A stretch of DNA of 64,000 nucleotides from Pseudomonas azadiae (GTDB taxonomy: Bacteria > Pseudomonadota > Gammaproteobacteria > Pseudomonadales > Pseudomonadaceae), in the NCBI RefSeq assembly GCF_019145355.1, contig NZ_JAHSTY010000001.1, positions 2,170,001 through 2,234,000 of the forward strand, in the 5' to 3' direction. Position 1 is the stretch's first letter. Each line of letters starts with the position of its first letter. The position numbers and the translations under genes are program-made. The notes beneath the pieces are model-generated. The model did not search any database and was not told where the DNA came from. It saw nothing but the letters and a program-made list of their open reading frames with translations. This document shows positions 45,106-54,147 of this stretch, piece by piece.

Positions 45106-45584
45106 AACTCACGGGCATGCGCGATCTGTGATGAAGTGAGCACTGGTTTGGGACCGAATCGAACACCCCGAGACTTGGCAGCTTGCCGCCCGTTGCTAGT
45201 TCGTTCGACGATCAGTGACCGTTCAAAGTCCGCGATGCCAGCGAAGACAGTAAGGATCATCCGCCCGGCAGGAGTGGTGGTGTCAGCCCAGGGCTCTGCC
45301 ACTGATCGCAAGCCCGCGCCGCGCTCACGCAACAGCTCTGCAATGTGGAGGAGATCCGCCGTAGAGCGCGCCAGGCGATCTAGGCGCGTGACCAAAAGCA
45401 CATCACCTGCCCGAAGGTGATCAAGCATACAGATTAGCTCCGGGCGGTCTCGCTTCGTGCCACTGACTTTTTCTTCAAAAATCCTGATACATCCCAGCTC
45501 TGACAACTGAGAGCGCTGCTGTTCAAGGCTTTGCGTTACTGTTGATACTCTTGCATATCCAATTGAATGACTTATAGCTAACAC
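45090..45584 (-). pseudogene. Serine recombinase (Tn3-type resolvase), truncated
   Basis: It starts with a GTG giving MLAISHSIGYARVSTVTQS, with the catalytic Ser in YARVST. SGTKRDRPELICMLDHLRAGDVLLVTRLDRLARST and GRMILTVFAGIADFERSLIVERTSNG follow, so the catalytic domain is complete. After about residue 165 (AHARELSK) the sequence is antisense to the truncated nuclease paralogue, and the C-terminal DNA-binding HTH is lost. The open frame runs on to 44943 by chance. No transposase gene accompanies it. Confidence 0.82.
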
Positions 45585-45980
45585 TGCGCAAGTTATGTAT
45601 ACAGCCTAACAGATAAAGCAACAATATCATGCAAAATACAAAACATTAAATTGAAAAGCGCATGGGCCTGTCGCTCAAGTATGAACATTTGCTACAGAAT
45701 TGGCTACAGGCGAGGCGTACTAACACCCCATGTGGAAAACTACATCAGCAGCGAGCAGCGAGAAATCATCACCGGCGACTACACAACATGCATTAACGAG
45801 ATAAATCCGACAATAGACAAAGGGACAGAAAACTAACACCCCACATTTTTAGCAGTAGGCTTTATCACAATAAAAACCCAAAAAACCCCAAATAAAACCG
45901 TAATAACAAATTTAGACACAATCATAAAGCTGTCGTATCATCGGCGCAAGCTTGACCTCTCGACTCACAGCGAGCAACAC
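45585..45980. other. AT-rich upstream region of the 698-residue gene
   Basis: Clearly lower in GC than its surroundings. It is likely to hold the promoter of the following gene. A 61-codon frame at 45651 is not supported by a ribosome-binding site or composition. Confidence 0.5.
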
Positions 45981-48077
45981 ATGAAAGAATATCTGAGCCT
46001 ATTTAATACCGACCAACTTAACAAATACGGATACCGTTTCTCTATCGATGCATTAGAGAGTGGATTAAGGCAGTCCTGGGAGCTAGGCACTCCCATGTTC
46101 ATAAGCCACGACTTTCACAGGCCGCTAGGTTGGTCCAAGCCATTAGGGCTGAGAATTTTCTCACACCAAGTAGAGCTGATGGGCTTGTCAAGCTTCGCAG
46201 AAAACGATGAAGAGCAGAATGAAATAAATACGCTTTCATCTAAGTTTGTGTCTTATAAAATACAAGCCGTAAGTGAGACAGATAAGAACTCTTTAATTTC
46301 AGGCAAAGAGCATTTACTGACTGGCAGTGAAGTATTTGCAGTTAGAGAGTGCATTTCGCTAATAGATGAAAACATAGCACGCAAAGCTTTCCCTAACCTT
46401 TTCAAGGGGGACGAGCAAGACAAGCGTAATCTATGCTCGCTGAAAGACTTAAAGGTAATTGCTCCGGGCGTATTTGAGTATGAAGGCCATGCAGTTTTTG
46501 CGCATAGATTCTTCAGGCGATCACTTTCTCAATTCAACAACCTAAACATGAGCTTCCTAAATCGGCTCATTCAACTTTGCAACTCAGACGACTTGGATGT
46601 AAAGATCTCTTTAGACCCGCATAGCATTGGGCTTATAAACAGTTATGCCGAACCCATTGAATTAGATTACTGGTGGGGTCCAAAATTCAACGACTCGTTA
46701 CTGGACATACCCTCTGGCGTTACAAAATATGAAAATACGGAACGAGGTCGTTTCTTTTCGGGAGTTTCAGCCACAGAGTTTTGGTGGCACAAACAAAATG
46801 GCATCCAGTCTCTTGAATGCGAGGAGCTAAGAGATAATCCTTCGTATGGAGTAAGTGGGGAAGACTACGGGTGTAGATATGTACACTCAATGGTTAATGA
46901 TGAAGGAAGCGCTTATCACTTGGATGGTGCAATTCGACTCTACGACGAAGAGTCTTACATTGACAGGTTAGACGCATCAATTTCAAATGCAGGGAAAAAT
47001 TCAAATTACTTTAAGCTATGGAGAATTGATGGGGATATACCACTATCCACTTGGAAGGAGTTAATATGTGATTTCTATAAAGACAACCATTTGATAGGCG
47101 AGTACTTTGGCGGAGTAGATACTATATCCGAGCAATCCACTTCCTCACCGTCAGCTAAAAGCAGTGAAGACCCACTGCACAAGTACACGTGCAAATCGCG
47201 TCCAAATGATAAATCCCAGATATTTATTTCTTACCATCCGTTAGAAACCTTCCCGGGGAAACAGGAGGTAGAGATTATTGCGGTGGACTCCATAGTAATC
47301 GGAGACATGCGTGTTAACGTGATTGAATTTGAGGCAGTTGATTTACTGAAAGACATCAGAAAATCCACAGGATCAGCCTGCCCAATACCCAAGCATGTAA
47401 ATTTACTTGCATATGACGACTTCGACATAAATCTTCCTCTGTTTGTGTGTAGAGGGAGCAGTTCGATCTCGAATGCTAACAAAATCTTTCAATGTGCACG
47501 ATCTATCTCTCTAAGCAAGCTGGCATTAGATGATAGAATCATTACCGCGAGCGTGTGCGTAGTATATCCAGAAGCCACGGTAAAGTATGCAATTGCATGT
47601 AGCATCAAAGCGCTCCACGAATTGCTAGACCCTGAGAGATTCTCACTCCCAAGCTCATTTTCGAAAATACCGGACTGGATCAAAACTCAAAGTGAATGTC
47701 TTAAACTTAGCATATCTGAGCAAGAAAGGAGCATCCCCGACAGATCACTACTGAAAAATATAGGAGACTTCAGAGTTAGTAGAAAATTCGCGGAAAGAAG
47801 CGAGTACGAACTCAATAGCAATGGCCAATTCACATATAAAGTCCACTCTTCAAACACCGAACTATTAGAGCTAATGATGGAACGGCAGTGCCTATTTTTG
47901 ACGCCTGCAAATATAATTCAGAGGGCAAAATGCCTTAGCTGCCGTGGCAACTACCTTAAATGCAAGTGTTTGGCTGTGTTCCAAGGAGCAGGAGTGAGCA
48001 TGAAAAAAATAAGAATACTGGGCGCAGTGTGGTCATCAAGAAATTTTTGGTCCGCGCACTATAAACTCAGTGAGTAG
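45981..48077 (+). CDS. Unknown 698-residue protein next to the recombinase module
   Basis: AT-rich gene with a weak ribosome-binding site. Near the N-terminus, TPMFISHDFHRPLGWSKPLGL has the HD-x3-PLG pattern seen in HK97-type prohead proteases. The centre has no recognised domain (YWWGPKFNDSLLDIPSG, EFWWHKQNG, EDYGCRYVHSMVNDEGSAYHLDGAIRLYD). The C-terminus has a CLSCRGNYLKCKC cluster that may bind zinc. There are no membrane segments or P-loop. It lies convergent with ginD, separated by a palindrome. I do not know its role; both mobility and defence are possible. Confidence 0.65.
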   Translation: MKEYLSLFNTDQLNKYGYRFSIDALESGLRQSWELGTPMFISHDFHRPLGWSKPLGLRIFSHQVELMGLSSFAENDEEQNEINTLSSKFVSYKIQAVSETDKNSLISGKEHLLTGSEVFAVRECISLIDENIARKAFPNLFKGDEQDKRNLCSLKDLKVIAPGVFEYEGHAVFAHRFFRRSLSQFNNLNMSFLNRLIQLCNSDDLDVKISLDPHSIGLINSYAEPIELDYWWGPKFNDSLLDIPSGVTKYENTERGRFFSGVSATEFWWHKQNGIQSLECEELRDNPSYGVSGEDYGCRYVHSMVNDEGSAYHLDGAIRLYDEESYIDRLDASISNAGKNSNYFKLWRIDGDIPLSTWKELICDFYKDNHLIGEYFGGVDTISEQSTSSPSAKSSEDPLHKYTCKSRPNDKSQIFISYHPLETFPGKQEVEIIAVDSIVIGDMRVNVIEFEAVDLLKDIRKSTGSACPIPKHVNLLAYDDFDINLPLFVCRGSSSISNANKIFQCARSISLSKLALDDRIITASVCVVYPEATVKYAIACSIKALHELLDPERFSLPSSFSKIPDWIKTQSECLKLSISEQERSIPDRSLLKNIGDFRVSRKFAERSEYELNSNGQFTYKVHSSNTELLELMMERQCLFLTPANIIQRAKCLSCRGNYLKCKCLAVFQGAGVSMKKIRILGAVWSSRNFWSAHYKLSE

Positions 48078-48159
48078 AATAAATTCCTACCACAAGGAAA
48101 ATTGGGGTTGGCTTCCGCAAAACTAACTACGCGGCACGAGCCAGATATAAAGAAGACTT

Positions 48160-48184
48160 GCCACTAGCTGTATAAGCTAGTGGC
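48160..48184. terminator. Bidirectional hairpin between convergent genes
   Basis: Perfect 10-bp arms gccactagct / agctagtggc flank a 5-base loop. It lies midway between the ends of the 698-residue gene and ginD. T-tracts are weak, but position and symmetry fit a shared terminator. Confidence 0.6.
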
Positions 48185-48240
48185 TTACCCCTTTGATTAA
48201 AACTTTGAACCGCCAGCATAGTTACCCTTGGGCTGAAACA

Positions 48241-48684
48241 CTATCTTCCTTTTCTCCCCCTCCGAACCACCCGAAGAGGCGCATCCGAGCGCTCACGATC
48301 AATAATCGGCAATGGCTTATCCAAATGGGCTTCAGTCAATCCCTTGATATACGCATTATACTGCCAGCGTAGAAATTTCTCTATAAGCTTTGAGTTCTCA
48401 GACTTCAAAGCAGCTATTTCCGACTCTAGCCTAGAAATCCTATCAGCAGCGATTTTCAAACTGGAGGGTGATGGTGTAACTGGAGCTACATTACTGCTTC
48501 GAGATTTAGCCTGATCATAAGCACGCTTGATTACGTAATTACCACTTAATGTCTGCCTCGTAACACTTTTCCCGATAAGCGCCTCAACCTTATCGCATAC
48601 GCCAGCCCACGTAATAGTGCCTTCCCAAGAATACAAAGCATCTTCAATTGCCGAAAGCTCAAGTGGAGTAAGATGCTTTGTCAT
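48241..48684 (-). CDS. ginD: GinD-like small protein of the GInt module
   Basis: A protein of 147 residues whose ATG directly abuts the ginC stop. The N-terminal half (HLTPLELSAIEDALYSWEGTITWAGVCDKVEALIGKSVTRQTLSG) reads as a helix-turn-helix. It is followed by a coiled coil (KIAADRISRLESEIAALKSENSKLIEKFLRWQYN) and a basic tail ending RVVRRGRKGR. As the fourth and last gene it matches ginD of GInt islands, reported as required for excision. It may help recombinases assemble on DNA. Confidence 0.78.
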   Translation of the reverse strand: MTKHLTPLELSAIEDALYSWEGTITWAGVCDKVEALIGKSVTRQTLSGNYVIKRAYDQAKSRSSNVAPVTPSPSSLKIAADRISRLESEIAALKSENSKLIEKFLRWQYNAYIKGLTEAHLDKPLPIIDRERSDAPLRVVRRGRKGR

Positions 48685-50685
48685 TTAAATTTCTTCCATC
48701 AGACTGCTCAACAACGGCATCTCTGCATGGCCTAGAGATCTACGCGCCAGGTCACCGCGAGCACGTAACGCGCGATTTGAATGACTAGGCGCATAGTCCT
48801 GGCGTAGCCGAATTAACGAGCCGTCAGGCACATTGCTATCGTTCATAATAGCGATTAGTTCACGCAACCGGGCAACAGTTAGCTTGTGGTGTTCGTACCA
48901 GCGATCTGCGCCATACTCGCCGTCAGTCATTGCTTTTTCAGAAGCTAGAAGATTTGCCTCTGTGTCAGCCAGCTGAGCCGTAAGCTCTTCCTTGGTCCCA
49001 GACCGCTTCTCGCACAAATGCTCATCACAGTTTAAACAATCACGAAACAACCCACATGGAGAAGCAGCAAAATCGTGTAAACAAAATCCCCACAGCGAGC
49101 GATGAACAGGCCCTTTAGGAGCAAGATCGTAGGCTTCGCGACTGACTGGTTCACAATGGATCAGCATGGACTCTTCGTAGCCCGCCGCAACTTGCGCCTG
49201 CTCGTACTTAACTGCCAGTTCTTTACCAGTCAGATGGTTATAAACACGGTTTTGCTTAGGATCTGCCCGGCCTGCGAAGCGGGCAATTTCCTCATCACTC
49301 ATACCACCGCGATGCCCCATCGTGTCGATCATATGCCGCATCTGATGCGTCGTAATGTGCATTTCGGAGCCATCCGCATGGAAATATCCATAACGTGAGA
49401 AAATACTCCGATGAGCGCCTTCTGCTAAGTGATCCCGTGGAGATAGATCGTTGTTGACGATGTTTACACTTGGAAGCCAAGGCAATACTCGCACCACGCC
49501 CCTTTTTGCATGAAGTGCATTAATCTGCATTGCAAACAAAGCGTTACCAAAAGTAATATTTGCCTTCTCCTCAACATATGGAAACTGATCTGGAAGTCTA
49601 TGCCTTAGCTTCTTCCAAACTGTTTCCATAGTGAGCAAATCCCCCCGCTTGAATTCATAAGCGTAATAAATGCGCTGCTTGGCCGCATCTTGATCCAGAT
49701 ACAGGCCAAGCGTTTCACAGGCCTCAACCTCTGTAAGAGGTTTAGAGCGGTCGGCATAGTTTGAGTCAGGATGAATGAACATTAAATCGGGATTTTTCTC
49801 TAGCCAGGCTCCAAGCGCCCTACCTTCCTCGGTGATCGCCTTAACACGAGATATAGCCTCTTTAACAATAGGCCACATAACGGTAGGAACCCATTTAATG
49901 TTCGCGCCAAACCCCTTTCCGGAATAGAACCGCAAACCGTATACTGGTTCTCCCTGCTGATTGAAATCATGCACCTCACAATCAACCGGCAGATGCAGAA
50001 CCTCTGTGATACGCACACTTCCACTCATCAACAGAGCAAAGACACTGCTAGTAAAAATATCTCTAGGGTCATCACCGGCATTAGCAAATATATCTCCCAT
50101 TGCTAACACCGCGTCACGAGAAGGTAGCTTTCGAGATCTCGCCTCTCTAGCCTTCTTTCCGACTTTATTGTCATCCTGCGGCCGAGAAATCGGATTTTTC
50201 CAAGTCCCGCATGGTTTAGAGATTAAATGATTATCCGACACAAACTTTGCTAGACGTGCCAACTCCCTGCCACACTGATAGGCAGCCGAGGCGTAATGCT
50301 CACGAGCGATCAAAGCAGCCCGGTCTAAAATGGAAGCATCCAGCTTCAAAATATCTGGCTCACCGTGTGCTTCGGTCAAAGCACGCTCAAGGACCTTTAG
50401 CGCCTTGGACTCGTTGCGGGTCTTAGCCGGTCTGTGCCCCTGTTGATATCTAAAGTAAGCCTTAGCAAATGATATAAACGGCTCAGCCATCTTATCTTCA
50501 ATGGAGGATGAACGAGACCCAGAACCAAGCGTTGTAAAGTTAGCCACTTTCGGCCACAGCCATGAATCAAAATCCAGGTCCGCGCCGAACACAGTTAGTT
50601 CATTGCGACACCGCTCAATAAAAATTTCTAGGTTTTGGCTAGCCGCAATGTCACTTCTGCTGGAAAAATAAAAAATATTACTCAC
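48685..50685 (-). CDS. ginC: GinC-like large tyrosine recombinase
   Basis: A protein of 666 residues with a GTG start that overlaps ginB by eight bases. Catalytic landmarks are FALLMSGSVRITEVLHLPV (Arg I), MHITTHQMRHMIDTMGH (His-x2-Arg) and QNRVYNHLTG (nucleophilic Tyr). A Cys-rich stretch CLHDFAASPCGLFRDCLNCDEHLC in the C-terminal third may bind zinc, and a coiled helix follows. It is the third recombinase of the module. The size is well above that of phage integrases, as expected for Gin proteins. Confidence 0.82.
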   Translation of the reverse strand: MSNIFYFSSRSDIAASQNLEIFIERCRNELTVFGADLDFDSWLWPKVANFTTLGSGSRSSSIEDKMAEPFISFAKAYFRYQQGHRPAKTRNESKALKVLERALTEAHGEPDILKLDASILDRAALIAREHYASAAYQCGRELARLAKFVSDNHLISKPCGTWKNPISRPQDDNKVGKKAREARSRKLPSRDAVLAMGDIFANAGDDPRDIFTSSVFALLMSGSVRITEVLHLPVDCEVHDFNQQGEPVYGLRFYSGKGFGANIKWVPTVMWPIVKEAISRVKAITEEGRALGAWLEKNPDLMFIHPDSNYADRSKPLTEVEACETLGLYLDQDAAKQRIYYAYEFKRGDLLTMETVWKKLRHRLPDQFPYVEEKANITFGNALFAMQINALHAKRGVVRVLPWLPSVNIVNNDLSPRDHLAEGAHRSIFSRYGYFHADGSEMHITTHQMRHMIDTMGHRGGMSDEEIARFAGRADPKQNRVYNHLTGKELAVKYEQAQVAAGYEESMLIHCEPVSREAYDLAPKGPVHRSLWGFCLHDFAASPCGLFRDCLNCDEHLCEKRSGTKEELTAQLADTEANLLASEKAMTDGEYGADRWYEHHKLTVARLRELIAIMNDSNVPDGSLIRLRQDYAPSHSNRALRARGDLARRSLGHAEMPLLSSLMEEI

Positions 50686-52252
50686 ATGCCATCTCCCTTT
50701 TACGCTCGGAACATCTCATTATTACTTGAGCAACCGCGACAATTGTGCGGTCTAGAATGGCAGCCATAGTTAGATCACCCGTCTCAGACATGATTCTCTC
50801 TCGTTCGTCCAGCAGCTCGAAATAGAGTTCATCATGTGGCCCGTCAAGCCAAGGCTGAAAGTTTACACATGTGTAGCACGGGCGGGGTACGTTCATGCCG
50901 CAGTATGAAAAATTTCCGCAAGTCCCTACTCCACTTCTTTTATGTTTTACCCGACTGGCAGGATCTGATCCGCGCAACGCATCCAATTCTGTATCAACCA
51001 GATTGCCGGTAAACGCTTGCGCATATACAGCGAGCTGAAAGCCTAACGCTTCATCTATTTTTTTCAAATGCTCTGGGACATTCAAGGTGTAGGTATCAAC
51101 ATGCTGAGTATCGGAGTGATCAAGTAGCTCTGCGATGACAAACTTACTGACACCTTCTCGTGCTGCGCGCGTCCCCAGCGAATACCTGAAACGTCTCGCG
51201 AAAACCTCAAGAAGATCACCGGTGCGGTCGGAGACAATTCCCAGAGACTCTACCGCTCGCTTCATTATCTGAGTAAATACACCCACAACCACGTGCAGTC
51301 GTTCTCCAGGCAAAACCTTTATCAACTCAGCAGTTGAACCATACCTCGGTAAGCTTCGTTTAGCTGGAAAAAGCGGTAACAGCTTCATGTGATCTTGAGA
51401 CAGGCGATATCCCATAAGGTCAACGTCACGCCATAGCTTCTCTCGGTGACTGTTCAAGAGATCATACATTTCGCGTGTAAGCTGATAAGTTTTGAACTCA
51501 TCTCTAAAGCTTGAACCGTGCTGCTTTGCTCTGGGAATGTGTAGAAAATAATTTATCACGCCATCCGACCCAACGACGTCAACCAAATCGCCACATTTCA
51601 AATGAGTGAGCTGAATGGGCCGCCTGCCGGTAGTACTTATGATCAGACAGACGCACAACTCGTATAGATCGATCTCACCCGCCTCATACGAGAATGTCAG
51701 GCCTTCGTTAAATGCGGAGTGCTCGAAATCAGAGAGCGGACCGCCCCTAGGATCGAGAGTTTTAACCGCCAGCCCCTTTTCACGACCGGCTAGCCGCCAG
51801 CTATCGAGCATCGAGACTACTTCTTTCGTAACGCCAGGGAGTCGAAAATTTAACCAGCGCCTAAAGAACGGGCGAAGCTGCATTAAGTGCTCATTGTCAG
51901 CCAGCCCGGATTTGTAGTTAATGAGCTGCGTTGTGCTTATGTCGCCGGATGTCTTCGAAAAAAAATCATGCAGTGCGGCCGCCAGCCTCAGTACCGTACC
52001 ACCAGAGAAAGTCGTGGCGTAGTGAACCAGCATTTTTTTTGCTGCACCACGGTGTTGGGAAGGTATCCGGCTCATTAGCAATGAGACGTTAAGAGAAGTA
52101 TCCTTAGATAGCTTCCATCTCTCATCTTCAGACAGAAACTCATAGCCCATAACTGATCTCAGGACGGTCCCGTTCGCTACTCGACGGTCCGGCTGGTCAG
52201 CGTCTAATATCACTTCATCGTCAATAGGGACAACCTTGATTAGGTTCATCAT
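50678..52252 (-). CDS. ginB: GinB-like tyrosine recombinase
   Basis: A protein of 524 residues from the first of two tandem ATG codons overlapping the ginA stop (ATGATG). GGAGTGCAAGG provides the ribosome-binding site. Landmarks: CLIISTTGRRPIQLTHLKCGDL (Arg I), FARRFRYSLGTRAAREG (His-x-x-Arg replaced by a less typical RRFRYS) and DTQHVDTY (Tyr). A CGNFSYCGMNVPRPCYTC cluster near the C-terminus probably binds zinc. The departure at the second Arg box is seen in other large recombinases of such trios. Confidence 0.82.
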   Translation of the reverse strand: MMNLIKVVPIDDEVILDADQPDRRVANGTVLRSVMGYEFLSEDERWKLSKDTSLNVSLLMSRIPSQHRGAAKKMLVHYATTFSGGTVLRLAAALHDFFSKTSGDISTTQLINYKSGLADNEHLMQLRPFFRRWLNFRLPGVTKEVVSMLDSWRLAGREKGLAVKTLDPRGGPLSDFEHSAFNEGLTFSYEAGEIDLYELCVCLIISTTGRRPIQLTHLKCGDLVDVVGSDGVINYFLHIPRAKQHGSSFRDEFKTYQLTREMYDLLNSHREKLWRDVDLMGYRLSQDHMKLLPLFPAKRSLPRYGSTAELIKVLPGERLHVVVGVFTQIMKRAVESLGIVSDRTGDLLEVFARRFRYSLGTRAAREGVSKFVIAELLDHSDTQHVDTYTLNVPEHLKKIDEALGFQLAVYAQAFTGNLVDTELDALRGSDPASRVKHKRSGVGTCGNFSYCGMNVPRPCYTCVNFQPWLDGPHDELYFELLDERERIMSETGDLTMAAILDRTIVAVAQVIMRCSERKREMACE

Positions 52253-53493
52253 CCTTGCACTCCTTTGCTTCCAATGATGCCTGCCTGTAGCTTCATGCCG
52301 AACTCTGCTGCTTTCCTCTCTACGAATCGCTGATTGTAGGTCGCAGCTGTACCGCTGCCAAACCTCCACCCCATCAATTGGGAGCGTATCTGTTCTTGCT
52401 CAGTTGGAGTCAGTTCAGTCTTGTCCATCAAATCGGAGAACCGCTCATTCCAATAATGGCGTAAATCATGACCGGAAAAGTCTTTTAGAGGAGGCACTGC
52501 CGCACGAAGCGTATTGACTATATGTTTATAATTTACAATAGTCATAGGCTGACCTACAGTAGGTCCAAGCTTGTGGGTAACAAACAGGAAGCCATGTTTT
52601 TTGGCTCCCGGAACATGCCGACGATGGTCAAATACATACAGACGAACCTCTGCCATCAAAGAGGCCTTTATCGGGATAACTCGGTCGTTAGTTTTAACAA
52701 GAGGCTGATCTACGCGCGGATCAGCTTTTTCATCAGCCCGCCTAACTATTTCAAGAGAATTAGCACCAAAGTTAAAATCCTCGACCATCAGATTAAGCAG
52801 CTCTCCACGCCGTATACCTGCCTCATACAACAAAGATAGAATTAAGCGATTTCTTACCTGAATAGCTGGATCTGACCAGATGTTGTACTCAGAACCAGGC
52901 CGGAGCACCTCTTTTATCGCAGAAGCGGTTTCAGCACTCAGCCCACGCTTCCTCTTTATAGTGTTCCGCTTCTTATTTACAGGGCGAATTTCTCTCATCG
53001 CCGCGAGCACCCGTGCTAGCTCATCTGAATCACGCGGATTACGCAGGTATAACGTCGCAAGCCAGTCCAGATATTTAGCGGACACAGTAATACGCGCATG
53101 CATTATTTCTTTAGAAATGTACTCTGCCTGAGAGAAGTAAGAACGAAGGCCGCGACCTTCTGGCTTACTCGTCAATCGCCTCTGTAAATCACCGCGCAGC
53201 GCTTCGACCTCATATGGCTCTAACACCTTTCCTTCAGACAGGCGTGCTATTAGATCTATTTGCGACTCTTCCATAGCTTGCAGGAATGCACATAAGTGAC
53301 CTGCATTATTCGACAAGGTTGAGGATGAAAGGTCGTCATTCCGCATTTGAGTCGTCAAGAAGAGGTTCGGATAAAAAAGGGGCATTCCTTCAGTATCGAC
53401 AACCACGCATGACCTTTCGCCGTCCTCAAAGACGATTTGCCTAACGGTCGCAACACGAACTGGAACAAATACCTCTGCAAATTTAACACTCAT
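52249..53493 (-). CDS. ginA: GinA-like tyrosine recombinase
   Basis: A protein of 414 residues. It has a SAM-like N-terminal domain with SNNAGHLCAFLQAM, then the catalytic domain: YEAGIRRGELLNLMV (Arg228), FSGHDLRHYWNERF (His342-x2-Arg345) and GWRFGSGTAATYNQRF (Tyr386). It is the first gene of the operon, starting about 130 bases from the attR core. A decayed relative of residues 103-186 exists at 38.8-39.1 kb, showing that more than one GInt has been here. It is probably responsible for choosing the ssb site together with GinB and GinC. Confidence 0.85.
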   Translation of the reverse strand: MSVKFAEVFVPVRVATVRQIVFEDGERSCVVVDTEGMPLFYPNLFLTTQMRNDDLSSSTLSNNAGHLCAFLQAMEESQIDLIARLSEGKVLEPYEVEALRGDLQRRLTSKPEGRGLRSYFSQAEYISKEIMHARITVSAKYLDWLATLYLRNPRDSDELARVLAAMREIRPVNKKRNTIKRKRGLSAETASAIKEVLRPGSEYNIWSDPAIQVRNRLILSLLYEAGIRRGELLNLMVEDFNFGANSLEIVRRADEKADPRVDQPLVKTNDRVIPIKASLMAEVRLYVFDHRRHVPGAKKHGFLFVTHKLGPTVGQPMTIVNYKHIVNTLRAAVPPLKDFSGHDLRHYWNERFSDLMDKTELTPTEQEQIRSQLMGWRFGSGTAATYNQRFVERKAAEFGMKLQAGIIGSKGVQG

Positions 53494-53526
53494 CCCTAAC
53501 TATCCCCCTGCTGACACTCGCGGCTC

Positions 53527-53539
53527 AAAATTTTACATT
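53527..53539. repeat. Right subterminal inverted repeat of the island
   Basis: aaaattttacatt is the exact complement of 21383-21395. It lies between the ginA start and the substituted ssb terminator. Confidence 0.6.
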
Positions 53540-53552
53540 TTTTGGGGCAAAG

Positions 53553-53582
53553 AAAAAGCCCCAAGAGCTTGATTCTTGGGGC
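53553..53582 (-). terminator. Terminator now serving ssb, brought in by the island
   Basis: gccccaaga (53558-53566) pairs with tcttggggc (53574-53582), followed leftward by a T-tract. It lies inside the island edge, so the element supplies a replacement terminator for ssb. Confidence 0.82.
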
Positions 53583-53621
53583 CTTCAGGGAAAGACTTTA
53601 CACTTTAGGTCTAAGCTATAC

Positions 53622-53631
53622 CCTAGAACGG
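53622..53631. other. attR core overlapping the ssb stop codon
   Basis: cctagaacgg contains the ssb stop (TAG read leftward) and the Phe and Pro codons before it. Insertion here leaves the SSB C-terminal acidic tip intact. Confidence 0.75.
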
Positions 53632-54138
53632 AATATCGTCATCAAAGCTGTCGAAATCCGCAGCCGGTTGCGGCGCGGCCTGTTGTGGCGCTGGACGCGA
53701 CTCACGTTGTGGCTGCTGGCTTGGCTGCGGACGTGACTGCTGCGGGCGCGGTGCCGAGTTGGACATGCCGCCCTGGCCTTGTTGGTCGCCCTGTGGACGG
53801 CCGCCCAGCAGTTGCATGGTGCCTTGCATATCGACCACGATTTCAGTGGTGTAACGCTTGATGCCGTCTTTTTCCCACTCGCGGGTTTGCAGTTTGCCTT
53901 CGATGTACACCTGCGAACCCTTGCGCAGGTACTCACCAGCGATCTCCGCAACCTTGCCGAACATCGACACACGGTGCCATTCGGTCTTCTCGACTTTCTG
54001 GCCAGTCTGCTTGTCGGTCCATTGCTCGCTGGTCGCCAGACTCAGGTTGGTCACGGCGTTACCGTTAGGCAAGTAGCGAACTTCAGGATCCTGGCCGCAC
54101 GTACCGACCAATATGACTTTGTTAACCCCACGGGCCAT
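53623..54138 (-). CDS. ssb: Single-stranded DNA-binding protein
   Basis: A protein of 171 residues: the OB fold opens [25 protein letters not shown] and includes [32 protein letters not shown] Gln/Pro/Arg-rich linker (110-160) leads to the conserved tip DDDIPF that recruits repair and replication proteins. It is a tetrameric, essential protein. Its last codons form the island attachment site, and the tip is preserved. The MFS gene lies upstream in the same orientation, nine bases away, so the two may be co-transcribed. Confidence 0.97.
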   Translation of the reverse strand: MARGVNKVILVGTCGQDPEVRYLPNGNAVTNLSLATSEQWTDKQTGQKVEKTEWHRVSMFGKVAEIAGEYLRKGSQVYIEGKLQTREWEKDGIKRYTTEIVVDMQGTMQLLGGRPQGDQQGQGGMSNSAPRPQQSRPQPSQQPQRESRPAPQQAAPQPAADFDSFDDDIPF

Positions 54139-54147
54139 AACGTTCTC

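Noticed and set aside
45040..45420. A 126-residue protein gene
   Set aside because: Only the first 22 codons are homologous to a real gene; the rest is antisense to the resolvase.
45651..45836. A 61-residue protein gene upstream of the 698-residue gene
   Set aside because: No ribosome-binding site and no protein-like pattern.
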